Assembly (NCBI GenBank): GCA_942493135.1
Contig: OW818684.1
Location: 1,364,001 to 1,428,000, forward strand
Source of the DNA: Planctellipticum sp942493135
GTDB lineage: Bacteria; Planctomycetota; Planctomycetia; Planctomycetales; Planctomycetaceae
Direction of reading: 5' to 3'
Length of the DNA stretch: 64,000 nt
Shown: in pieces, positions 41,269-49,768 of the stretch
Layout of the letters: every line of letters begins with the position of its first letter
How positions within the stretch are numbered: position 1 is the first letter of the stretch
Made by a program: the position numbers and the translations under genes
Notes under the pieces: generated by a model
Told to the model about the DNA's origin: nothing
Database searches by the model: none
Seen by the model: only the letters and a program-made list of their open reading frames with translations

Positions 41269-42414
41269 CTACGCAACCGCGTGGAAACCGAGCGGACGCG
41301 CGTGACGGGCTTCGTCCAGGCGGTTCCGGAATTCCTGCCAGACCCAGGTCCAGTCCCAGGCATCCGTTTCGAGATACCGCAGAACCAGGAGCTTCTTCAG
41401 CTCGTCGATCTCGGCGAACGAGCAGCCGCCGGTCGCCGCGACGACCTCGTCCAGCGGGATCGCAACGGTGATCTCGCGGGGCCAGGCTTCGACCAGCAGA
41501 CGACGGCGGAGCTGGGCGTCGGGCTGCGGAAAGTGGATCACCTGGTCGATCCGTCCCGGTCTTCGAAAGGCGGGATCGAGCTCGCTCAGGCGGGCGTTGG
41601 AAGTGAACAGAAACACGACGCCGTGCCGGACCTTGAGGCCGTCCAGCTCGGCGAGGAACAGGCTGTGTTCCGGCGACGTACCGCCGGTCTGGTCGCGGTG
41701 ACGGAGACCGGCGTCGAAGTCGTCGAACATCACGAAGCCGGGGCTGCTGAGGTCGAACAGAGTGCTGGCCGAGCCGTGCGTGCGATGCGCTTCGAAGTTC
41801 TCGACGGTCACGTTCCGCCATTCGTAACCCCGGCTCGCCGCCTCGGCCTGCAGCCAGCGGCAGGCCATCGTTTTGCCGTTGCCGGGGTCGCCCATCAGGA
41901 GCACGCCCCGTTTGACGGCGATGCCGAACCGCTTGAGGGCGGCTTCGCCCGTTTCAAGGAATCCGATCGTGTGATCCCAGAGCCGCTTCTGCTCGTCGGG
42001 ATCCATGATGGGCGAGACGGTCTGCAGAGTCGTTTCACCAAGCCGGCGGGCGAAGCGATAGAAACGGGCATAGTCGCGCGCGGGGATCAGCCAGACCTGG
42101 TTGAACGTGTCGCCGCAGGTGCCGTCGAAAGGATTGGAAAGCCGGAGCGCGAAAATGACGCCGTTGTCGGTGCGAACCTCGACTTCCTGGAGGCCGCAGT
42201 CAACCGTCCGGCCGATGGCCCCCGAGTTGAAGGTGTAGATCGGGGGGAGACCGTCGATGCCGAGCGTGCGCGTGAAGCGACAACGCTGCTGCACCGCGTT
42301 GGACAGCTCCCAGTAGAGCGAGCAGGGGCGAGCCGGCTCGCCCAGGATCTGAGCGGCATGTTCGAGGATGAACCGGAGGTCTTCCAGGCCGCGCTGCAGG
42401 TTCATTTCGGACAT
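41269..42414 (-). CDS. AAA+ ATPase (SpoVK/FtsH-like core)
   Basis: A 381-residue ATPase. Residues 1-160 form a distinct N-terminal domain (SLYWELSNAVQQRCRFTRTLGIDGLPPIYTFNSGAIGRT). The AAA core has Walker A GDPGNGKT (175-182), Walker B VMFDDFD, sensor FLFTSNARLSELD and the Arg finger region AFRRPGRID. The lid ends FAEIDELKKLLVLRYLE. These enzymes remodel proteins or complexes; no partner is evident beside it. The start has few alternatives, the second Met (MNLQ) being possible. Confidence 0.9.
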   Translation of the reverse strand: MSEMNLQRGLEDLRFILEHAAQILGEPARPCSLYWELSNAVQQRCRFTRTLGIDGLPPIYTFNSGAIGRTVDCGLQEVEVRTDNGVIFALRLSNPFDGTCGDTFNQVWLIPARDYARFYRFARRLGETTLQTVSPIMDPDEQKRLWDHTIGFLETGEAALKRFGIAVKRGVLLMGDPGNGKTMACRWLQAEAASRGYEWRNVTVENFEAHRTHGSASTLFDLSSPGFVMFDDFDAGLRHRDQTGGTSPEHSLFLAELDGLKVRHGVVFLFTSNARLSELDPAFRRPGRIDQVIHFPQPDAQLRRRLLVEAWPREITVAIPLDEVVAATGGCSFAEIDELKKLLVLRYLETDAWDWTWVWQEFRNRLDEARHARPLGFHAVA

Positions 42415-42571
42415 GGTGATGGATCAGATTCCGCAAGGTTTCGGTCGGAGGCAGTCAGGAAGGGACACCGCTGAACAGGGGCAGGTTCGGGGGCGGCCGG
42501 AGCAAATTCCCGAGGGGAGCCGCGCTGTCGGCTCTTGCAGGCCCGGATTTGTTTGCTACACTGCCAAAAAT

Positions 42572-42589
42572 GTTTTGAGCACTCAAAAC
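42572..42589. promoter_or_regulatory. Perfect palindrome upstream of the DUF1559 gene
   Basis: GTTTTGAG-CA-CTCAAAAC is an 18-base palindrome 36 bases before the ATG at 42625. It lies in an AT-rich patch. It may be an operator; a hairpin in the leader is equally possible. Confidence 0.55.
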
Positions 42590-42624
42590 TCCCCTGGAAA
42601 TCACTCGAAACAACGGTTTGCAGA

Positions 42625-43677
42625 ATGAGAAACCACAGAAAACCCGCAGGATTTACGCTAATCGAGCTGCTGGTGGTCATCGCCATCATCGGCGTCCTGG
42701 TCGCCTTGCTCCTCCCGGCCGTCCAGCAGGCCCGCGAAGCCGCCCGGCGAACCCAGTGCAAGAACAATCTGAAACAGCTCGGACTGGGGCTGCACAACTA
42801 CCACGATGCCCACAACATCTTTCCCCCGGCGTACATCGGCGCAATCGGGACGGCCGGGACCGCGTTCGGCGTGACCTATCCCGACGACAACGCGAACGGA
42901 CCGTCGGGGTTCGGCTGGGGAACGTTGCTCCTGCCCTACATCGATCAGGCGCCCCTTTACAACAGCCTGGACTTCACGCAACCCTGCTGGTCGCCGGCCT
43001 TCAGCGCCGCGGCCCAGACGAAGCTGGCGGCGTTTCTCTGTCCCTCGGCCGTCGGCGGCAGCGACGGGTTTGTGGTGGAGCGCTGGACCAGCGGCAGCTC
43101 GGCCGCCCCCTCAAGCCCCGTTCCGTTCTCGCCGCAGTTTCGGTTCGCCCACGCGCACTACGTGACGAACGCGGGGATTCATCAGCCGTGGGGTCGGGCC
43201 CCGGCCTACTCCAACGACTTCTCGCAGCCCGAGCCGATCCCCGCGACGGGGAAGTCGGCGACACAGGACGGTCCGTTCTACCGGAACTCGAAGATTCGCG
43301 TGGCCGACGTGATCGACGGGTTGTCGAGCACCATCTTCCTGGGCGAGCACACGTCATCACTGAGCAACAAGACCTGGTACGGAACGGTGCCGTACGCGGC
43401 AACGTGTCCGAAGCCGGGGTGGCCGTCGGAATGCAACAGTGCGGGATGTCTGGTGGGAGTGCACAGCGGACCGGACACGCACGATCATCCGCAGGTCATC
43501 ATTCACGCGCCGAACAACCCGTTCGGGCATACCGACCAGATGCACGCGGACCATGTCGGAGGCGCCCACATTCTGCTGGGGGACGGGTCGGTCCGGTTCG
43601 TGTCGCAGTTCATGGACGTCTTCGCCTGGGTCGCGCTGAGCACGCGCAACGGCAGCGAAGTGGTGAGCGAGTTCTAA
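42625..43677 (+). CDS. DUF1559 prepilin-like protein
   Basis: A 350-residue planctomycete-type prepilin. GFTLIELLVVIAIIGVLVALLLPAVQQAREAARR is the type IV prepilin N-terminus with the processing site before F and the Glu at +5. The DUF1559 part follows: CKNNLKQLGLGLHNYHDAHNIFPPA, FGWGTLLLPYIDQAPLYN, LAAFLCPSA and at the end HVGGAHILLGDGSVRFVSQFMD. Planctomycete genomes contain dozens of these; they are probably assembled into pseudopili or displayed on the cell surface. The ATG at 42625 fits the usual short leader. Confidence 0.97.
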   Translation: MRNHRKPAGFTLIELLVVIAIIGVLVALLLPAVQQAREAARRTQCKNNLKQLGLGLHNYHDAHNIFPPAYIGAIGTAGTAFGVTYPDDNANGPSGFGWGTLLLPYIDQAPLYNSLDFTQPCWSPAFSAAAQTKLAAFLCPSAVGGSDGFVVERWTSGSSAAPSSPVPFSPQFRFAHAHYVTNAGIHQPWGRAPAYSNDFSQPEPIPATGKSATQDGPFYRNSKIRVADVIDGLSSTIFLGEHTSSLSNKTWYGTVPYAATCPKPGWPSECNSAGCLVGVHSGPDTHDHPQVIIHAPNNPFGHTDQMHADHVGGAHILLGDGSVRFVSQFMDVFAWVALSTRNGSEVVSEF

Positions 43678-43879
43678 GCGGACGGCCCGCTGAATGTCCG
43701 GAGCAATCTGTTGGTCGGTTGGGTGGCTGGGGACGAGTCTTCGAGCCCCCAGTTTCTCGCCGACTCGCTGGGGGCCGCCCAAAGCGGCAGACCCCAGCCA
43801 CCCCGATATCAGGTTCCATCGGCTCGAAGCATTGCGCCCAGGCGGGCTGCCCGCAGCATCGGCGGAGAAAGGTCGAATC
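43678..43879. repeat. Repeat family G between prepilin and lipoprotein genes
   Basis: GGGTGGCTGGGG (43719-43730) faces CCCCAGCCACCCC (43792-43804), and inside it GCCCCCAG faces CTGGGGGC. The unit looks like a further palindromic repeat of the genome. Only one copy is in the window. The promoter of the lipoprotein gene lies after it. Confidence 0.65.
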
Positions 43880-44200
43880 GTGTCCTCTACGTTGCGAGGA
43901 ATCGCGTTAGTGGTCCTGGTCGGGCTCGTCGTCGGCTGCAGCCGGACACCGCAAGTTCTGGAGGACGAAGCGGTTTTCAAGGAGCTGGACGCGATGTTCA
44001 CAGCCCTCAATTCCCGGAAGATCGAGCTGGTGGAGGACTGCCGGAAGCGGTTCAGCACTTTGAACGCCGAACAGCGGCTGTCGGACGCCGGCTACCAGGC
44101 GATTGACCGGATCGCCGCCCGCGGCGTCGCGGGGGAATGGCAGCCTGCGGCAGAAGAGCTGTACCGGTTCATCCGGGCGCAGCGCAAGCCGAAGTCGTGA
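43880..44200 (+). CDS. Small lipoprotein, unknown
   Basis: A 106-residue protein starting at GTG 43880, with GGAGAAAGG upstream. STLRGIALVVLVGLVVGC is a lipoprotein signal with lipobox VVGC. The mature part is helical (LEDEAVFKELDAMFTALNSRKIELVEDCRKRFSTLN; GEWQPAAEELYRFIRAQRK). The partner of DUF1559 prepilins in planctomycetes is often such a small lipoprotein, so it probably shares their transcript. No function is known. Confidence 0.75.
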   Translation: MSSTLRGIALVVLVGLVVGCSRTPQVLEDEAVFKELDAMFTALNSRKIELVEDCRKRFSTLNAEQRLSDAGYQAIDRIAARGVAGEWQPAAEELYRFIRAQRKPKS

Positions 44201-44352
44201 GGAGACGTTGAGGGTTGAGCGTTCAGCGTTCAGCGTTGAGAAGCGACGCCAAGCGTCGCCATGCAGCCACCCCCAATCAGAGCCCACGAGCAAGGACGCG
44301 CCCCTCTTCCCTCTTCACTCTTCCCTCTTCACTAGCCACTAGCCACTCATCA
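44201..44352. repeat. Intergenic repeats: 'gttcagcgttgag' and family C
   Basis: GTTGAGGGTTGAGCGTTCAG is at 44207-44226, AGCGACGCCAAGCGTCGCC forms a short hairpin at 44242-44260, and CTCTTCACTAGCCACTAGCC with CACTCATCACT lies at 44325-44354, immediately after the end of the VWA gene. Confidence 0.65.
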
Positions 44353-45489
44353 CTAACCACTTCTTCTCCGCCGCCGGCCGCCCACAAAGCTCTCCACCAC
44401 CATGCCCCCCAGATCGTCGGCGTTGCAGTAGGCGGCGACGCCGCCCGTGACGCGGGCCATCTGCTGCACGAAATTGACGAGATCCAGGTAGAAGTAGTCT
44501 TCGATCAGGGCGAAGCTGGAAATGTGGATCCCCTCGGCGGCGCAGCGTTTGGCTTCGGCAAGGGTCACGCGCGCGGTCTGTTCGCAGGGGGGATAGATCA
44601 GCAGCAGATCCCGGCCTTCCATGTGGGCCGTCGGCTCGCCGTCGGTAATGACAATGATCTGCCGATTCTGAGTCGACTTGCGCTGCAATGTCCGGCGGGC
44701 GAGCTGCAGCCCCGCGTGGATGTTCGTGAAGTGCTGCGGGACGAAGCCTTTCGGCTGGTCGAGATTGATCCGCAATCGGACGCGGGAGTCGAAGATGCTC
44801 ACCGGCTTCGGCGCGGAGAGGAGCAGCTCTCGCTCGTTGACGGGCGAGGCGTACGAGTAGAAGCCGATGACTTCAATCGAGTCGCCGCGGTACTTGTCGC
44901 GGACGAGGGCCTGCAGGCCCATCGCGACTTTCTTGGCCGCTCCGTACTTCCCGTAGCGGGTCATGCTGCCGGACATATCGAGCAGAACGACCGTCGCGCA
45001 GGCGGTCTGGTATTCAGTTTCGTGGACGACGAGGTCGTCTTCGCTGATACGGATCGGCGGGCCGCCCGACTGCCGCTGAATCGCGTTGCGCAGCGTTTCG
45101 TGCAGGTTGAGGTTGGAGACGGGATCGCCGTACTGGTAGGGGCGGCTGTCTTCGTGCTGGACCTGCCCGGCCCCGCGGAAGTCGGTGTCGTGCCGGCCCA
45201 GCGATCCCCGGCCGCGGACGTCGAAGAGCTGTTCGAGGGCTTTGGTTTCGGTCCGGCGGATGCCGCGGGGAGTGATACGGTATTTCCCTTCGCTGTCTTT
45301 TTCGATGTAGCCCTGCTTGACGAGCATGTCGATGACGTCGGGGTGCTCCTGCTCCCAGTCATTGAGGTTATCGAGCAGTTCGCCGCCGTACTGGTAGAGG
45401 TACTCGGAGAGCTTGTCGAACAGCTCGTCGGCGGACTGGGGGGAGAAGGACTGCGAACCGTCCCAGCGGGAATACTCGAAACCGGGCAT
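44353..45489 (-). CDS. VWA-domain protein
   Basis: A 378-residue protein. Residues 1-160 are a helical N-terminal part (FDKLSEYLYQYGGELLDNLNDWEQEHPDVIDML). The von Willebrand A domain follows with the MIDAS start VVLLDMSGSMTRYGKYGAAKK, the Thr in FVPQHFTNIHAGLQLARR and IIVITDGEPTAH with the MIDAS Asp. The end is rich in Arg. Similar cytoplasmic VWA proteins work with MoxR-type AAA ATPases, but no such ATPase is adjacent. The gene is convergent with the prepilin lipoprotein and downstream of the degenerate sulfatase on the same strand. Confidence 0.9.
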   Translation of the reverse strand: MPGFEYSRWDGSQSFSPQSADELFDKLSEYLYQYGGELLDNLNDWEQEHPDVIDMLVKQGYIEKDSEGKYRITPRGIRRTETKALEQLFDVRGRGSLGRHDTDFRGAGQVQHEDSRPYQYGDPVSNLNLHETLRNAIQRQSGGPPIRISEDDLVVHETEYQTACATVVLLDMSGSMTRYGKYGAAKKVAMGLQALVRDKYRGDSIEVIGFYSYASPVNERELLLSAPKPVSIFDSRVRLRINLDQPKGFVPQHFTNIHAGLQLARRTLQRKSTQNRQIIVITDGEPTAHMEGRDLLLIYPPCEQTARVTLAEAKRCAAEGIHISSFALIEDYFYLDLVNFVQQMARVTGGVAAYCNADDLGGMVVESFVGGRRRRRSG

Positions 45490-45573
45490 CAGCGGGCACT
45501 CCGGGACCAGAAAGTGGTCACGGAGTATTGTAGCCCGCCGGCCGCGTCTGCCGAGTCCCCTCGCGAATTCTGT

Positions 45574-47064
45574 CTACTGGGCCGGGGCGGCCGGCTGACG
45601 AATGACTTTGGCCAGGACGTCCGGATGCTGCCCGGCGACGTCGGTCTGTGATCCGGGGTCGGTCTGCAGATTGTAGAGGCGGACCTGCTTCGAGTTCGCC
45701 GCAACAGCCGCGCGCCAGGGTCCCATCCGAACGACCTGTTCGCCGCTGGCCCCCGGCTGCTTCCAGTAGAGCACGCGGTCGGCCGGCAATTCCATACCGC
45801 CCAGCGCCGGCCACAATGAGACGCCGTCCAGGGGGCGGGGCTTGCGTTGCGCTCGACCGATGTCGAGCAGGGTCGGCAGCAGATCCCAGGCAGCCACGGG
45901 ATCGTCGCAGACGGACGACTTGGGCGACGCGCCCGGCGGAACCACCACCAGCACGCTGCGGAGGGCGTTTTCCAAGAGACTGCCGTCGCCAGCCTGAGGG
46001 CTCGTTTCACCAGCCAGCAGGATCACCGTATTTCCCGTGAGTTGCGCCTCGTCCAGCCGGGCGAGCAGCCTGCCGATCGCGGTATCCAGCTCCGCTACGG
46101 CCGCCCGACGTTCATCGGCTGACTTGGACGCGCGCAGCGGCCAGGCGCAGTGCAGGAACCAGGGACGTCGCTCGCGCGGAGGCAGGCTGCGGACGGCGTC
46201 ATCAGCGAGCAGCGACAGCCAGGCATGGGGCGGCTCGTCGGCCGGGCGGGGCTTGATCCGCAATCGGCCGGTGTTGCTCCAGACCAGCTCCGGAGTCGCC
46301 GACAGTCGACCCGACGGAACTGCGGCGCCGAACCACTGATCGTAACCATGTGACAACGGCAGATCGACGACCTGGTCGGAGGGCATCCGCCAGTGACCGT
46401 TGAAGAGCGTCGTGTAGCCGGCCTGCCAGAGGGCGGACCCGAGCGTGTGATCGCCCTTCTGCAGCAGCAGGTCGGTTTCGCGTCCCGTCCAGCGACCGCT
46501 GGTCTGTCCGGTCAGGAGGGACCACCAGGCAACTGCGGGAGTCGAACTCCCCGCGTAGTAATTCGGAAAAGTCGCGCCGCGGCGGACGAGCTTCTGCAGG
46601 TTCGGCGTCGACGGGCTGTCGGCCAGATCCGCAGCGTCGAGCTGGCTGACGGTGATCAGGAGCATATTGACGGAGGGTCCCAGGCGGACCTGCCGGTTGA
46701 CTTGGCGCAGCGCGTCGCGGTTCTCGGCCCGGACGCGGTCGAGCAACTCGTCGGCCTCGGTGAGCATCTCGTCGAGACCCTGCGATTGCCCCGCTTCCTC
46801 AAAGACCGACGACGACTTGACCAGCTCGCGGAGGGCCCCGATGACGCCCGATTTGGGGGGCGGAGCGGCATCGTCGGGAGGCGTTCCCGAATCGGCGTCA
46901 TTCGAGGACGGAGCGTCCGCGGGGGCGGCCTGGACGTCGCCGAGGTCGACACGCCGGGCCTCTACCACCTGCTGCGGCTGTCCGCCGCAGCCGGCAATCA
47001 CCAATGCGAGGCAGGCCCGTATTCCGAAACGCAAGACGTTCACTTCCAGCACTCCCACTGACAT
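45574..47064 (-). CDS. Degenerate sulfatase-like lipoprotein
   Basis: A 496-residue protein. LRFGIRACLALVIAGCGGQ is a lipoprotein signal. The C-terminal 360 residues follow the sulfatase outline: NMLLITVSQLDAADL, TPNLQKLVRRGATFPNYYAGSSTPAVAWWSLLTGQTSG, HWRMPSDQ and VILLAGETSP. However, the metal-binding DD is replaced (SQLD) and the formylglycine motif is S-T-P-A-V, with Val in place of Arg. It is therefore probably not an active sulfatase. It may bind a ligand. The start is uncertain: ATG at 47064 or a GTG or TTG up to 33 bases later. Confidence 0.78.
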   Translation of the reverse strand: MSVGVLEVNVLRFGIRACLALVIAGCGGQPQQVVEARRVDLGDVQAAPADAPSSNDADSGTPPDDAAPPPKSGVIGALRELVKSSSVFEEAGQSQGLDEMLTEADELLDRVRAENRDALRQVNRQVRLGPSVNMLLITVSQLDAADLADSPSTPNLQKLVRRGATFPNYYAGSSTPAVAWWSLLTGQTSGRWTGRETDLLLQKGDHTLGSALWQAGYTTLFNGHWRMPSDQVVDLPLSHGYDQWFGAAVPSGRLSATPELVWSNTGRLRIKPRPADEPPHAWLSLLADDAVRSLPPRERRPWFLHCAWPLRASKSADERRAAVAELDTAIGRLLARLDEAQLTGNTVILLAGETSPQAGDGSLLENALRSVLVVVPPGASPKSSVCDDPVAAWDLLPTLLDIGRAQRKPRPLDGVSLWPALGGMELPADRVLYWKQPGASGEQVVRMGPWRAAVAANSKQVRLYNLQTDPGSQTDVAGQHPDVLAKVIRQPAAPAQ

Positions 47065-47230
47065 CGACGCCAATCGCCAACGCCAGTACTTCGAACTGGG
47101 CAAGTCACGTTCCGACGTCGAGGAGATTCGGAGACGCTCCAAGGGGAGTCGATCCGCGGAACGCCCGTCCGTTGCGCGATCAGGAATTTTGACATTCCGT
47201 TAAGACTCGTGAGCAGCGCTCTGCAAACGA

Positions 47231-47259
47231 CGAAAACCTCCTGCGGGGGGAGGTTTTCG
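47231..47259 (-). terminator. Terminator-like hairpin after the TPR lipoprotein gene
   Basis: An 11-bp perfect stem CGAAAACCTCC / GGAGGTTTTCG with a seven-base loop. Read on the minus strand it lies 85 bases past the stop at 47344. The TTTT in the stem provides a weak tail on either strand. Confidence 0.7.
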
Positions 47260-47343
47260 CGGCCGGGTCGACTGCGGATGTCGACCGGCGATTCCGGTCC
47301 GGGCTCTGGGTCGGCCCCGGACCGGCGTGTCTCTCGACAGCGA

Positions 47344-48879
47344 TCAGTAGCCGTCTGCGAACTGGCGGGCGTTGTTCTTGAAGGCCGCCAGCGTGTCCGC
47401 GGAGGCGAACAGGTACAGGCGATCCCGGAACCAGGTCGCGTGTTCCAGGGAGCCGCTCGTCACTTCACGGCCTTCGCGAACAGCGACCACGTCCAGCCCG
47501 CCCGCCACCGGAATGTAGGATTCCGGATCGACGTGGAACTCGGCCAGAGCTTCAGGCGTTGCGAAGCGGTAGGTCACACCCTTGTATTCCGCTTCCCAGG
47601 CCTCGACTCCCTCGAGGACTTCACGGTGGTTCCGCAGGCTGACGGGGCAGAATCCCCCCATTCCGAGAACCATCGCGGCGGTGCTCGCAGGCTCGAAAGC
47701 CTCGACCTTCGCGACCTCCGTCTCGGGAATCGTCGCGACCTGGGCCTCGACCGGTTCCGGGATTTCGAAGAAGTCTTCGTCCAGCGTCTTCGCAACAGCC
47801 GCCGGAGCGGCTTGAGGCGGCAGAACCCGGGTTCGGACTTCGTTGGACTCGATCTGCCAGCCGGACTCGACCGTCACCTGATCGGCTTCGGGCTGAACGG
47901 CGAGGGCCGGGTAGCCGGGCTGAATCACCGGCAGCTCAAACTCGTCTTCCGCAGGAGCGGCAATGACGGGCGTCGGGGCTTCGGTCACTTCCAGCGGGGC
48001 CTCGAACTCGTCGTCTGACTGAGTTTCGGCGACGGCTTCCGGGGCTTCAAACTGGACCGATTCTTCCAGCGGGTGTTCGGGAATCGTCGGAAACGGCAGC
48101 TCTTCGGCGGCCGACGCCTGCTTGTCGGTGTGCAGAAGTTCTTCGGCCGGCGGGGGCGAGCTGTCATCGGGAATGAACTGAACTGGCGTCTCTGCGACAG
48201 CGGCCGTGGTCTGCACGTCCTGCACCTTCGGAGTCAGGCTGGCGATCGCCGCCGAGGCCGCGGCATTCGTCGGGTCGAGTTCGAGGATCTCTTCGAAGCA
48301 GATGATCGCCAGGTCATCTTCGCCCCGCAGGCGGTGGATGTTCGCGAGGCTGGCGAGGGCGCCGGCCTCGGAACTGTATCGCTTGAACAGGGCCAGCGAC
48401 TCGTCGAACCGCCCCAGATGACCATACACGAGTGCCAGGTTGTTGACCGCTCGTTTGTTGTCGTTCTGCTGCGCCATGGCCTGTTCGAGATGGCGGGCCG
48501 CGGCGTCGAGGTCGCCCCGCAGATACTCGGCGTAGCCGGCGTCGCTGAGGAGCTTTGCGTCTTTCGGCGCGGCCCGCAGCGCCATTTCGAACTGCTCGGC
48601 GGCCTGCTGATGCGAGCCGGTCCTGGTGTAGATGATCCCCAGTCGGTGAGCGTATTCGCCGCTTCGGGGAGATTCCTGCTGCAGCTGCAGATAGAGTTTC
48701 TCCGCCTTCTGCAGCTCTCCGTCTCGCTCGTACTGACGGGCGAGCTGGAGTCGCTGGTCGGCGGCCTGCTGCGGCTTAACGGCCGCCACGGGACGTTGTC
48801 CCGTCCACGAGCAACCGATCGCCAGCAAAGGCGAGAGGACCAGGAACGCACCGCACGCGGCGCGATTGATTCCCATCAT
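47344..48879 (-). CDS. TPR lipoprotein with C-terminal YHS-like domains
   Basis: A 511-residue protein. MGINRAACGAFLVLSPLLAIGC is a lipoprotein signal. Five or six TPR units (about residues 35-215) include LARQYERDGELQKAEKLYLQLQQ and LSDAGYAEYLRGDLDAAARHLEQAM. A long acidic, Pro-rich linker follows. The C-terminal part has GMGGFCPVSLRNHREVLEGVEAWEAEYKGVTYRFATPEALAEFHVDPESYIPVAGG, a YHS-like unit, and a second similar one. The TPR part recalls TadD pilus-assembly lipoproteins, and the next genes upstream fit that. AAGGAA precedes the Met pair. Confidence 0.83.
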   Translation of the reverse strand: MMGINRAACGAFLVLSPLLAIGCSWTGQRPVAAVKPQQAADQRLQLARQYERDGELQKAEKLYLQLQQESPRSGEYAHRLGIIYTRTGSHQQAAEQFEMALRAAPKDAKLLSDAGYAEYLRGDLDAAARHLEQAMAQQNDNKRAVNNLALVYGHLGRFDESLALFKRYSSEAGALASLANIHRLRGEDDLAIICFEEILELDPTNAAASAAIASLTPKVQDVQTTAAVAETPVQFIPDDSSPPPAEELLHTDKQASAAEELPFPTIPEHPLEESVQFEAPEAVAETQSDDEFEAPLEVTEAPTPVIAAPAEDEFELPVIQPGYPALAVQPEADQVTVESGWQIESNEVRTRVLPPQAAPAAVAKTLDEDFFEIPEPVEAQVATIPETEVAKVEAFEPASTAAMVLGMGGFCPVSLRNHREVLEGVEAWEAEYKGVTYRFATPEALAEFHVDPESYIPVAGGLDVVAVREGREVTSGSLEHATWFRDRLYLFASADTLAAFKNNARQFADGY

Positions 48880-49075
48880 GACAGTTCCTTCCCTGGATGG
48901 TGCGACCGCAATCCCCTCAAGCCAGTTCACTGCCAGGGCGAGTGATCTGCTGCGGCGCCCGAGACCGATGACTTCTGAGTCCGCTCGTACCGAGAAACCT
49001 GCCGATGTCTCTCCAGTTGCGCGGCCCCTCTCGCAGGGAGAAACCACCCCGCGGGTCGCAACTGGCACGGGGCGT

Positions 49076-49663
49076 CTAGTAGAAGCCGCCGCCGCCCATG
49101 CCCGCTCCGCCGAAGCCGCCGAAGCCGCTTCCAAAACCGCCCCAGGTGCTGAAGCCGGTGTTGTAGGCCCGTTCGCCTTCGAATTCTTCGAAGCCCGGCG
49201 TGAGCGCGGGCGAGACCAGCACGCGATTCTCCGCGTCCGGCACGCCCAGCGTCACCAGAGCCTGCACGATCAGACCGCGCCGCTGCAGGTCGAGCTCCGG
49301 ATCGTTGTGGATCGGAAAGCGATGCCGCGTCCCTTCCTGGATCGACATCGAACTCGGTTCGACGAGGATCGGGAACGGCACTTCCGCAGCACGGGCGGCG
49401 ATCTGCTTCACGTGCTCTTCGCCCGACTTATTCAGCTTGGCGGAGTTGCCGACGAATTCGTGTTCGTGAACCACGAAGTCCGAGGCTTCCGCATTCGTTT
49501 CGTGAGTCTGCCAGATCGGGTCGCTGATCGTGCCCAGCGGTTTCGGAGAGTAGTCTCCGAGCTGGGCGCAGTAGTTCTGCCGGAAGTTGCAGCAACCCGT
49601 GGTCAGACCGCCCATCACGGCGGAGGCGGCCACGAAAGCTGCCAACTTGTGTGAACGGTGCAT
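49076..49663 (-). CDS. Lipoprotein, possible CpaD-like pilus protein
   Basis: A 195-residue lipoprotein (LAAFVAASAVMGGLTTGCC). The central part, DFVVHEHEFVGNSAKLNKSGEEHVKQIAARAAEVPFPILVEPS, then LDLQRRGLIVQALVTLGVPDAENRVLVSPALTPG, looks like an OmpA-like or CpaD-like alpha/beta unit. The C-terminus is Gly/Phe-rich (FGSGFGGFGGAGMGGGGFY). It lies between a secretin and a TadD-like TPR lipoprotein, which is why I suggest a CpaD role. That is position-based. Confidence 0.7.
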   Translation of the reverse strand: MHRSHKLAAFVAASAVMGGLTTGCCNFRQNYCAQLGDYSPKPLGTISDPIWQTHETNAEASDFVVHEHEFVGNSAKLNKSGEEHVKQIAARAAEVPFPILVEPSSMSIQEGTRHRFPIHNDPELDLQRRGLIVQALVTLGVPDAENRVLVSPALTPGFEEFEGERAYNTGFSTWGGFGSGFGGFGGAGMGGGGFY

Positions 49664-49768
49664 GGTAAAGCCCCCCTTTGGAAATCGGCCCGCGGCGTCA
49701 GGCGTCGCGTTCCGTGAAACATCCCGAATGATGAAACACAATCCAGCCCCCCCGGGCTGTCTCCCGGA

